From assembly GCF_003014575.1 (NCBI RefSeq), contig NZ_PYGF01000019.1, positions 1 to 42,062 of the forward strand: DNA of 42,062 bases, read 5' to 3'. Within the stretch, counting starts at the first letter, position 1; each line of letters begins with the position of its first letter. Made by a program: the position numbers and the translations under genes. This stretch comes from Cecembia rubra. GTDB taxonomy: Bacteria; Bacteroidota; Bacteroidia; Cytophagales; Cyclobacteriaceae. Shown piece by piece: positions 17,475-25,699 of this stretch. The notes under the pieces are model-generated. The model had not been told where the DNA came from. It worked only from the letters and a program-made list of their open reading frames with translations, and searched no databases.

Positions 17475-20400
17475 TTAATTCCCATTTAAAATTTCAAGAA
17501 TTAACTCGGGAGCATCTTCCAATGCCATTGACTGTGACCAAAATCTACGTTGATTTGGTCGAATGATATATATGTCATTTCCGATTTTATAATTCAGCTT
17601 TTTTCTGAAATAGATATTATTTGATTTTTCTTCCCATAAATATTGGTCGATTTTTTTAAGCTCATCATCAACAAATTCTTTTGATGTTGCTAATTCTTTT
17701 TGTTTCTTATCAAAAGAAAGTTTAACCATCATTAAGGGAGTAAACCTACTTATTTTGTATATTGTAGCGTTTACAAACAAGTCCTGACCACTAAGAAAAT
17801 CGTTGAGTTGATTAACAAGTTTTATGCAATATCTTTTTACATTATCAATATTTGGATGTATGCTAATTGCAACGGTATCTTTCTTTAATAACGGGACAGT
17901 ATATAAAATAAAGTCTTGAATAATGTTGGTTTCTATTTGTTTGAATGACGATAATTTTTCAAAAATGTATTCGTCAACTTTTTGCACCAAAATATCAATA
18001 TTCTGATGTCTTGAAAATTGGTTATCTATTATGTATTCATCAAACAATTTAGCCAATTTGTAAAAATCTACTGTTTCAAGAAATAGAGGAAGATTATATA
18101 ATTCATTTGGTTTTATTTCTTCACGTTCAATGCCAATTGATGCTGATGTCAAGAAGATATAATAAAGAGCGAATGTTGAATTAATATAACAAACTAAACC
18201 TTTCAGTAACTGTGAATCTGTGTGGTGAATTCCTATGACTTTACTATTAAATGAACAATTATTGTCTAAATAAGAAGCACATATTTCCCAATTTGACAAC
18301 CCTTCTTTAATTAATATGTGAGGTGCTTTGAACGCTCCTTTTGTACCTATTCTCCTGAAAACATTGATTGGTGGTAGATTCTCCTTTGTGGTTTTGTAAT
18401 AATCTGCATATATTTTTTTAGATTCATCAGTTAAACCATCATTTAATTTAGAAAATGAAGATGTACTAAACCTTTCTATTGATTGAGGCTTTACATATTT
18501 TTTAGGTATTTCGTTATCAATTATCGGTTTTTTTGTTGATTTATCAAGAAACTGGAGTCCAAGACCTTTAACAAACCCCCTTTGAGATAATAGTTGTCCA
18601 ACATTTTTTTCATTAAATGATTGCACCAATTGCCAATCATTCATTCCTCCCCACATAGCAATTTTCCAAATTTTAGAGTTTGGCTTTTGACATTCCTCTC
18701 TAGGAAGATATTTTAAATCAGTAAAATCAATACACAAACCGTCAATTACATTTGATTTGATGAATGTTTTTGGAGCGTAATAAACTATCTTTTCACTATA
18801 TTTTTTAGGATGTTCTTTTTGGTAAAACACGATACTTATCGGACCGGTTGCATCTCCAAAAAGTTGACCGCCAAAATTTTTCTTTGCATTGCGTAAAATT
18901 GAAAAGTTAAAAACCTTTTCAACGTAACATTCATTAAATAGCCACTTTCTGAAGTTCTGATAAGTCCCACCTGTATTTGTTAAAACTTTAGTGTTGAATA
19001 TCAATGCTATTTCACCATTTGGAGCAAATTTAGTTGCTTTATGGAGAAATGGCAATACCATTTCTTTGGCAAAACTATGTTCATCACAATAGTTGTGTAT
19101 GGATTCCAATAAATTGGTTGTACCGAATGGTGGATTCCCGACTACTAAATCAAATTTAATATTTTCAATTTCTTCGTTTTGTAATATTGTGTCTCTACAA
19201 AAAAGATTTTTTCCTTGCTCTTTTAAAGATTTGTCGTTGGGGTTATTGATGAGATTTGGTAAACGATGTTTTTTCTTTTGCCATAAATTTTTTGGATCTA
19301 GTTTATCAACCAAAGCCAAATACAAACTAAATGCTGCAACTTTTATAGCTTGTTGGTGTAGTTCAATTCCAAAAATATTATCAGTCAACAATTTCTTTAG
19401 TTTGTCGAAGTCTGTCAATTTTTCCTTATGTTGATTTTCATATCGCTTAACTAACCTGTTATAACTTTCAACTAGGAAAATCCCCGAACCACAACTTGGG
19501 TCTAAAACTTTAACATTGAAATCTTTGAAAGTTTTATTAACCGGTAGTTTCTCATTTAAAATAAACTCTACAAGTGATGGGGGCGTGTAGTAAGTGCCTG
19601 TTCGTTTCTTTAAAATAGGGTCTGTTTTGAAAAGGAAATTTTCGTAAATCTCACTAAGTAACTCAATTTGTATAATACTAAAGTCAAATAATCGCCAATC
19701 TTCAAATAATTTAGTTTGGGGAGTTTTGTCATTGCCACTTATGAAACATTTTTTTATTATTTGGAGTTGTTCAGAAGTAATTTTTTCGTCTTTTTCTAAA
19801 GTGAATATGTTACCATTAAAGTCTTCTTCTAATCGCTCAAATAACTTATATGTATCTTGTTGGTCATTTAAAATATCAAAATAAGATTTTGTTCCTTTCT
19901 TAATTTGAGAATATAGTTTTTCATCTGTTGCTCCTCTGTCTTCGAGATATAACAAGAATAAAGAACGAAGTATTATTTTATGTATAAAATTAATCTCAAG
20001 CCCTTGGTCAGCTAGTTGCTCCGCTGTATTTACTAAACTTTCTACCAAATACTTATCAACTCTACGTTGCAGTTTAATTTTATTTCTAATAAATTCAGCT
20101 TCTTCCAAAGTCCAAATAATTCCTGAATCAACAGCCGTTCTAGAGAACAGTTTATTGAGTTCTTCAAGTTGTTTTTTATCTGAAAACAGATACGATTTTA
20201 TTTCAACTTTTTGAAGTTCCTTTTCGTAATCAAAGTTTTCTTTGGTTTTAATAAGTGGTTTCTCTGAACAATTGTAAATTCGAATTTCTGTTTCAGAATA
20301 AACATATAAAAACAACACCTTTTTATAGTTCCATATTTTTTTGTGGGTATCTGCTATATTTTGTAATGTTTCCTCATCAAAAGTGTTTACTTTTTTCAAA

Positions 20401-20585
20401 AATACAGCAGGAAAGCTATTTTCGTTTTCATCAGTATTGAAATAAACCGAATCGACTCCAAAGTTTTGCTTCTTAAATTGTCTTAATAAGTCCAATTTGC
20501 TTTCAAGGAGGGTATCTTCTTGAGAATTTACAGGTGTTGCTCGATCAAAACCTAAAAAATTTTTAAAATTGAATTTATTATTCAT
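17475..20585 (-). CDS. Eco57I/type IIG-like N6-adenine DNA methyltransferase
   Basis: The 1036-residue protein has a central gamma-class adenine methylase domain: motif X in KRTGTYYTPPSLVEFIL (about residue 327-343), motif I in VLDPSCGSGIFLVESY (about 360-375, binds S-adenosylmethionine), and motif IV NPPFG (484-488, catalytic). About 325 residues precede it, with a KVLFLYVYSETEIRIYN stretch resembling the N-terminal part of type IIG and related enzymes. About 500 residues follow, likely the target recognition and helical spacer region. I see no clear nuclease motif in the N-terminus, and the separate downstream nuclease-like gene may fill that role. It could also be part of a defence system that does not cut directly. 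Confidence 0.85.
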   Translation of the reverse strand: MNNKFNFKNFLGFDRATPVNSQEDTLLESKLDLLRQFKKQNFGVDSVYFNTDENENSFPAVFLKKVNTFDEETLQNIADTHKKIWNYKKVLFLYVYSETEIRIYNCSEKPLIKTKENFDYEKELQKVEIKSYLFSDKKQLEELNKLFSRTAVDSGIIWTLEEAEFIRNKIKLQRRVDKYLVESLVNTAEQLADQGLEINFIHKIILRSLFLLYLEDRGATDEKLYSQIKKGTKSYFDILNDQQDTYKLFERLEEDFNGNIFTLEKDEKITSEQLQIIKKCFISGNDKTPQTKLFEDWRLFDFSIIQIELLSEIYENFLFKTDPILKKRTGTYYTPPSLVEFILNEKLPVNKTFKDFNVKVLDPSCGSGIFLVESYNRLVKRYENQHKEKLTDFDKLKKLLTDNIFGIELHQQAIKVAAFSLYLALVDKLDPKNLWQKKKHRLPNLINNPNDKSLKEQGKNLFCRDTILQNEEIENIKFDLVVGNPPFGTTNLLESIHNYCDEHSFAKEMVLPFLHKATKFAPNGEIALIFNTKVLTNTGGTYQNFRKWLFNECYVEKVFNFSILRNAKKNFGGQLFGDATGPISIVFYQKEHPKKYSEKIVYYAPKTFIKSNVIDGLCIDFTDLKYLPREECQKPNSKIWKIAMWGGMNDWQLVQSFNEKNVGQLLSQRGFVKGLGLQFLDKSTKKPIIDNEIPKKYVKPQSIERFSTSSFSKLNDGLTDESKKIYADYYKTTKENLPPINVFRRIGTKGAFKAPHILIKEGLSNWEICASYLDNNCSFNSKVIGIHHTDSQLLKGLVCYINSTFALYYIFLTSASIGIEREEIKPNELYNLPLFLETVDFYKLAKLFDEYIIDNQFSRHQNIDILVQKVDEYIFEKLSSFKQIETNIIQDFILYTVPLLKKDTVAISIHPNIDNVKRYCIKLVNQLNDFLSGQDLFVNATIYKISRFTPLMMVKLSFDKKQKELATSKEFVDDELKKIDQYLWEEKSNNIYFRKKLNYKIGNDIYIIRPNQRRFWSQSMALEDAPELILEILNGN

Positions 20586-20943
20586 TCTCTTTTAAGATTT
20601 GCATTTTAATGCAATTTGCAAAATAAAATTCAATTGATCTTATTTGAAAAGTACAGATTGTTATATTAAAAAATAAAGAACATTATTCGGAATAACGCCA
20701 ATTATATCATATTTATTACTTCAAATTGGTTTAAATTAGAATTTAATTTATATGATTTGATTATTCACTTAATAAAAAAATATACCTTTTTTAAAAGTTG
20801 ACACTGATTGTCTTATTTTTTGTTCCAAATAAGAAGAGAAGGATAGGAACTAATACTTTTCTCATACTTCAAATAGCGACATTCAATCCTGACTGAATTA
20901 TACCTTCTTTGGGTTAAGGAAGAATAAGAGTAATATCGTGAGC
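20586..20943. other. Intergenic, AT-rich, no gene seen
   Basis: This 358-bp stretch lies upstream of the methylase gene and downstream of the 404-residue protein gene, both on the minus strand. It must hold the methylase promoter, but no clean TTTG/TAnnTTTG pair was found. No gene or strong hairpin is seen. Confidence 0.4.
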
Positions 20944-22158
20944 TTATGGCTCCTGGTCTTCTAGTCTATTTTGGCCAGTTACTATTGTTCTCAGATGTAT
21001 ATTTTTATATTCAACAAACTTCTTAGTCCTTTGTATTAGATAGTAGTCAAGATACTCTTTTTTACCTTTCGTGTTTTTAACTAAGGTCATAAACTCTCTA
21101 AAATCCAGTACATTTAAAAATATTTTTGATTCACACATCGCTATTAAGATTTCCTTTTGAATGTTTTCCCAATCACCAAAAGGAAGTAATTCAGAAACTA
21201 AAACAATACAATGTGGAACTATATTTTTATTTAATTCTATTTTCTTTCCTTTTGAGTCAAAGAACTGAGTTCCTCTTTCAATGTTTTCCGTTGCTCCAAT
21301 TAGTTGCGTAATTGCTTTTTTAATATGTTTTTTAAGTGTCGTAACTTTTTTCTCCATTGACTTTTCTTTAGTTTGAGCAAAAACAGAAAGTCCTTTTGTC
21401 TCAATTAGAAAAATTCCCGAATCATAAAATGCAAGAATATCAGTTAATTCCTTATCACCTTTACTGTTTTTAAACCTGGGATTTAAATAAATATTAAAAG
21501 GAAATAAACTCTCGATTGAAAACCATACATATTTTTCTAATGTTGCTCCTTCTTCTAGATCGTCAATTCTTGTTTGTGGTTGTTCGATTACCCCAGCAAA
21601 ATGAGCGTCGACATGATTCCAGTTTTTAAATTCACAGTTTATTGTCATCAAATCAATTAAGTATGGATTTTTAAACTGTCTTGTATTATCAATCGTATAG
21701 TCAAAAGAGTCAAGAGAATCAATAACTTCTCCGGTAAAATCTCCGAAATATAAAGTCTCTAAACCACCAATAAATTCAAGAATTTGTTGGGTATCTGAGT
21801 TAAAAACAACTTGACATCTCGATACCAATACACCTAATTCATTATATAAGCCAACTAAACATGATTCTGATTTTAGAATTTTTATAAGAGCTTTATTTTC
21901 TTCACGAAATCTATGAGCACCAGTTAATAGTAACGGATTAATCTTATCATCAAATATCTTTATTCCTATATGGATAATTGGTTTAATTAAAGTATTGTCT
22001 TTTCCTATTATTATTTCAGCTCCACATTCTTTAATTAATGATTTGCAAGTATTTGTTGGAGCCTTTATCAAAATACATAAATCATTAAGTTGTTCCGTAA
22101 ACCAGATGGAAGCATCTTCCACTAATAACTCCTTCGATATCCGTTCAGTTTCTTGCAT
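20944..22158 (-). CDS. PD-(D/E)XK nuclease-like hypothetical protein
   Basis: A 404-residue soluble protein without a recognised family. Residues 205-257 look like a PD-(D/E)XK nuclease core: TLEKYVWFSIESLFP with Glu208, then KELTDILAFYDSGIFLIETK with Asp240, Glu253 and Lys255. The acidic/lysine triad across two strands is the usual signature of NERD, Mrr and restriction-type nucleases, or of a dead relative that binds DNA. The first 200 residues have a different mixed alpha/beta character and may sense or bind something. It is the gene between the methylase and the SLATT gene, all on the minus strand but with wide gaps, so it is probably a separate unit within the defence-type island. Confidence 0.55.
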   Translation of the reverse strand: MQETERISKELLVEDASIWFTEQLNDLCILIKAPTNTCKSLIKECGAEIIIGKDNTLIKPIIHIGIKIFDDKINPLLLTGAHRFREENKALIKILKSESCLVGLYNELGVLVSRCQVVFNSDTQQILEFIGGLETLYFGDFTGEVIDSLDSFDYTIDNTRQFKNPYLIDLMTINCEFKNWNHVDAHFAGVIEQPQTRIDDLEEGATLEKYVWFSIESLFPFNIYLNPRFKNSKGDKELTDILAFYDSGIFLIETKGLSVFAQTKEKSMEKKVTTLKKHIKKAITQLIGATENIERGTQFFDSKGKKIELNKNIVPHCIVLVSELLPFGDWENIQKEILIAMCESKIFLNVLDFREFMTLVKNTKGKKEYLDYYLIQRTKKFVEYKNIHLRTIVTGQNRLEDQEP

Positions 22159-22376
22159 TATTTTATTTAATTCAGACTAACCCAACCAACCCCGCCTCAA
22201 TTTGCGCCGCTTTTTGCCTTGGTTATTAAAAAACCAAGTTTATCGATTTGCTTTTTAATTCTTTTAACTAAGCCCAACTTTCTTTTTAAAACCTAGTAAT
22301 AGACCGAATACTGGCTAAACCTGAGGGGTACTTAACACCAAAATGTTGCAAATAATGTTTAGAAGATTTTGAACCG

Positions 22377-23018
22377 TTAAGATCCTCCAACTATTAATAC
22401 AATAATTAATGGAGGAAAACCAATTAATGCACGGAAAATAAACTTAGTTTCAAAATAATACTTTAACTTTATTGTCGTAATGTTTGTCCATTTAAGCTGG
22501 TGATATTTTGCTTTTTTTGCTTTAAAGATTTCGTGATCAATGGGGTCATGATTTTCATGTCTTTGAAGAATTCTTCCATATTCTTCTGAGATTTCCTCAG
22601 CAAAGATCCGTTTATTTTCTAATGTGTTGTTTTCATTGAGTGTTTTGAAAATTCGTAAACGGTTATAAAGTTCAGATAACTCAAGAGCGCAATTGTGAAA
22701 TTCATTGGCTTTTTTACTGTAATCTTTAGAGTTTTCTGTTTGTGTGAATACAAGCAATAGAATAGATAAGCACGTAGTAGAATAAGCAAGTATATTACCG
22801 CTTATAAAGCTTGAATTATATATATTGTATACTGATAGTAATCCAACTGCTATCAAGTAAACTGAAAAAAGACTTGTACATAGATTTGAAAGTTGGGAAA
22901 TTTTAAGGAGTCTGTGACTTGCATTAAACCTAGCACCTTTTGTAGACCATATTTTATAGTTTAACTCTTCCAAATAAGTTTTATCCAAATAATCAAGATA
23001 TGACTTAGCTTTTTCCAT
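22377..23018 (-). CDS. SLATT-domain two-TM effector protein, orphan
   Basis: SLATT proteins are membrane effectors with two helices, thought to permeabilise the membrane when an immune system is triggered. The pattern fits: a conserved RFNASHRLLKISQLSN basic helix, two transmembrane helices (LFSVYLIAVGLLSVYNIY and ILAYSTTCLSILLLVF), then SKDYSKKANEFHNCALELSE with LYNRLR, and a hydrophobic C-terminus (FRALIGFPPLIIVLIVGG). I chose the ATG at 23016-23018 (213 residues), since the frame further upstream runs into a dispersed repeat. SLATT genes usually sit beside a nucleotidyltransferase, SLOG or reverse transcriptase gene; none is adjacent here. Confidence 0.75.
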   Translation of the reverse strand: MEKAKSYLDYLDKTYLEELNYKIWSTKGARFNASHRLLKISQLSNLCTSLFSVYLIAVGLLSVYNIYNSSFISGNILAYSTTCLSILLLVFTQTENSKDYSKKANEFHNCALELSELYNRLRIFKTLNENNTLENKRIFAEEISEEYGRILQRHENHDPIDHEIFKAKKAKYHQLKWTNITTIKLKYYFETKFIFRALIGFPPLIIVLIVGGS

Positions 23019-23057
23019 AGTGATTAATTTAATGATTAAACGATAATAAATCTTCCT

Positions 23058-23625
23058 AAATCTACCCATTCCCATTCACCTAAAAAACCCCCTATTCAGG
23101 GTATTTTTTACGTTTATTACAACAATTCAATATAAAATTTACGATTTTAGGTGACTTATTCAAATTTTTAGCCTTATGAGATGGGATTATACATGCAAAG
23201 ACTGTGGCATCAATTCTAGAAAGGAAGGGTCAACTTTTATGCTGTTACAGAAGAACTATGGATTGAAGGTCTGATTGTAAAAAAATCAACCCTTGACATA
23301 TTTTAGCGAGGAGTCAGGATGCAGGGGAGCAAGAAAAGGGGGTTGGTCCGCTTCGGAGGATTAGAGCCCTATACTTATTACTTATATAACTCTGTCCCAC
23401 TTAAGAAGAAAATGATACGAATCTATGCTTTCCTACTATCTCAAATCCTGCCTAACCATGTCATTCAGGCGGGCCCGTCCGACTGGATCATCCGGGCGGG
23501 CGCAACCTACAATCCAGTGAACTGGGGTCGAGCGTAAAGAAACCTTCCAGTGGAAGGTTTTAGTGAGGAGCCGGGATGCAGGGGGGACGAGACCCGTACT
23601 GCCTGTCCCGACCTTCAGGATATGA
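23058..23625. repeat. Long direct repeat, copy 2, with a 32-codon Cys-rich relic frame
   Basis: Matches the 16336-16640 segment block by block. It starts with the hairpin CCCCCTATTCAGGGTATTTT, then an ATG frame at 23176-23274 reading MRWDYTCKDCGINSRKEGST, with a CxxC pair like the first half of a zinc ribbon. Two variants of the TTTTAGYGAGG...GATGCAGGGG block follow (23298-23331 and 23558-23592), the second preceded by the perfect hairpin AAACCTTCC-agt-GGAAGGTTT (23540-23560). The relic may be the N-terminus of a lost transposase or of another repeat-borne gene. No other gene is seen between 23076 and 23665. Confidence 0.7.
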
Positions 23626-23665
23626 TGGTTTGTGACCGCGTGCGCCGAAGCGGAAACGCAACTCG

Positions 23666-24490
23666 CTAATTTAATGGTTGGCGAGGCAGTACCTCGATTG
23701 GGCCAGTCTTTTCTTTATAAATCATATAAAAGTATTGATCTATTTCATTCTCTGAAAATTCAAAGGTCTGTTTAGTCGCCATTATCTCGAAAGACGTTCT
23801 AAAAGAAATTTGAAGTTTTTTATATTCTTCATAGTATTCTATTTCTTTGATGTACTTAGAACATGGTTGTCCTCTACCAATACTAGGAAGTGAGCTTACA
23901 TGTTCCAGACACACTCGGTAGTAATGTTTAATCGCTTTATACTTAACATGAAAGTTTGTTTTAGGTAATCCCTTGTGTTTGTAGGCACATTCCTTTTTGT
24001 CGTCATGAAGTAAGTATTGTGGGTATTCAGATAAATTGTCGAAGTTCAATTCCTTTGAAATAATCCGGCTGATATTTTTCCCAATTATGTTTTTGTGAAC
24101 AAAATTTCTTTCTCTCTTTAATGATTTAATTCGAGACTCTTTTTCATTTATTTTAGTAACTGAAACTGTATAGGTATAGAATAAAGAACCTAATCCTAAA
24201 GCAATACTACCAAGGAATAAAGTACCCATTAAGAATCTCTCCCTTTTCCAAGGAGCATCTTTTTCAACACTACCTGGAGGTCTTCTTTTATGAGGACGGA
24301 CGTAGCTTCCATCTTTTCTATAGTATCCAGACACACTAACTGAATATGGGGTTAAATGTGTCCCTGCTTCCATATAAGTTGAGCAAGACTCAAACCCTGC
24401 AATAATCGAAAGAGGCAGTAAAATCCATATATATGATTTTAAAATTACTCTAAAGACTATACTTGTCTTATTTAGATTCAGTTGTTTCAA
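23666..24490 (-). CDS. Hypothetical membrane protein with GYYRKDGSYV motif
   Basis: A 274-residue protein with two predicted transmembrane helices, about residues 17-35 (ILKSYIWILLPLSIIAGF) and 87-108 (LMGTLFLGSIALGLGSLFYT). Between them lies SGYYRKDGSYVRPHKRRPPG, a short motif found in many unrelated secreted or surface proteins. The C-terminal 165 residues are charged and probably cytoplasmic. No family is recognised. Its last codons run through a GTTGGCG sequence (23677-23683) and a small hairpin (CTCGCTAA with TTGGCGAG), like the cassette-core pattern described at 28338, so the natural C-terminus may have been altered by recombination. Confidence 0.5.
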   Translation of the reverse strand: MKQLNLNKTSIVFRVILKSYIWILLPLSIIAGFESCSTYMEAGTHLTPYSVSVSGYYRKDGSYVRPHKRRPPGSVEKDAPWKRERFLMGTLFLGSIALGLGSLFYTYTVSVTKINEKESRIKSLKRERNFVHKNIIGKNISRIISKELNFDNLSEYPQYLLHDDKKECAYKHKGLPKTNFHVKYKAIKHYYRVCLEHVSSLPSIGRGQPCSKYIKEIEYYEEYKKLQISFRTSFEIMATKQTFEFSENEIDQYFYMIYKEKTGPIEVLPRQPLN

Positions 24491-24509
24491 CTAGCTATTT
24501 TTTCAATTT

Positions 24510-24529
24510 GCACCAACCACTGTTGGTGC
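24510..24529. repeat. Perfect hairpin between two hypothetical genes
   Basis: GCACCAAC-cact-GTTGGTGC has 8-bp arms and a 4-nt loop. It lies 6 bp from the stop codon of the minus-strand 224-residue gene and is followed on the plus strand by TGTTATC. It may end that gene's transcript, or be a small relative of the other foldback elements at gene ends in this island. Confidence 0.6.
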
Positions 24530-24535
24530 CTGTTA

Positions 24536-25210
24536 TCAATAAATTTCTTTAATAATTGAGTCTATTTTTATTTCAAGAAGGTCAACTTGATTATAATACA
24601 ATTCAATCGTATCTGATTTATTTTTTAATTGGGTCTTTGATTTCTCTTTTAAAGTTTCAAATTCCCTTAGTTTGTTCTCCAATTCAGTCTCAGCTTTATT
24701 TTTATCTCCTCTCTCTTGTGCTTTTCCAATTTCAAAAGTAATCCAACATAATAATGAAGTTGCTGATATCCAAACTCCCCAAAAACCTAAGTTTCGTGTT
24801 AATTTCCAATTTGTAGTTGGTTTACCAGAAACCGTTCTTCCCTCTATCTTAGTACTATCTTTAAATTGTTTTAGTCGATCTTCAAGGGCTTTAATTTTCC
24901 TGTCCTTGTCGTCTTCATTCCGTTCTAATATGGTAATGGCCTTAGTGCATAATGTTGAAAGCCCATCTCTTGCATTTTGCCATTTATCTGACCAATCTCC
25001 CCATAATTTGTGAGACTCGTGAGGTTTGATGTAAAAGTTTGAATAGAAAGTCTCAAATGAGATAGCATCAGATTTCATTCCTATTTCTAGTAATATTTCC
25101 TTTAAAGTTTTTGCTAACTTTCTATTCTCATCATAACTATTGATATTGGCATTCTCAAATGCTTCTTTCAGGAGTCCTAGATCTACTATTTTTTGGTTTA
25201 TGCTCATCAA
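24536..25210 (-). CDS. Hypothetical single-TM protein with coiled coil
   Basis: A 224-residue protein of unknown family. The first 130 residues are soluble and mostly helical (QKIVDLGLLKEAFENANINS). One transmembrane helix follows at about 139-160 (LGFWGVWISATSLLCWITF), and then a coiled coil rich in Glu and Lys (about 163-220, ELENKLREFETLKEKS). The gene lies 45 bp upstream of the 274-residue membrane protein gene on the same strand; the two could form one operon, with a hairpin between them. Location in the island and membrane anchoring would suit an accessory defence role, but there is no direct evidence. Confidence 0.5.
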   Translation of the reverse strand: MMSINQKIVDLGLLKEAFENANINSYDENRKLAKTLKEILLEIGMKSDAISFETFYSNFYIKPHESHKLWGDWSDKWQNARDGLSTLCTKAITILERNEDDKDRKIKALEDRLKQFKDSTKIEGRTVSGKPTTNWKLTRNLGFWGVWISATSLLCWITFEIGKAQERGDKNKAETELENKLREFETLKEKSKTQLKNKSDTIELYYNQVDLLEIKIDSIIKEIY

Positions 25211-25699
25211 GTATGTTTTTTTAATCTAATTCTGACTAACGTAAAGAATAGTGCAATATTTTAGCATTGAAAAATACTATTCCCCTATGTAGAATTTCAT
25301 ATTTAATTTTCGTCACTCCATGCGTTAGCTCTGAAAGTAAATATGGATCATATATGGGGGATTGCTCCCAACGGCAGACCTTGAAAAAGTCTCTTCTGAT
25401 TCTTAGTTCAACTATTTTTCAGACCTACTAAAAATAGTAAATTTGGTTATGATTTCTTTAGAACCTTCGACAGATTTCAAACAACCGCTTCCTAAAATGT
25501 CTAAAACGGAGGTCAACGGGCCAGGGATTCCGGTGATATTGGGCCATGGATTCCGGGAATCAATGGGCCAATAAAACCGTTTGGATTCCGGAGGTCATTG
25601 GGCCATTTTTTTGGAATGATGTATAATCCAAAACGGAGGTCATTGGGCCACTTTCCATGAATAGTTTATAGTCTTGTAGCTGTTAAAACAACGAGCTAC

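Noticed and set aside
23319-23537. 72-codon plus-strand frame in the direct repeat
   Set aside because: Spans repeat blocks and has no likeness to a family; not conserved in copy 1.
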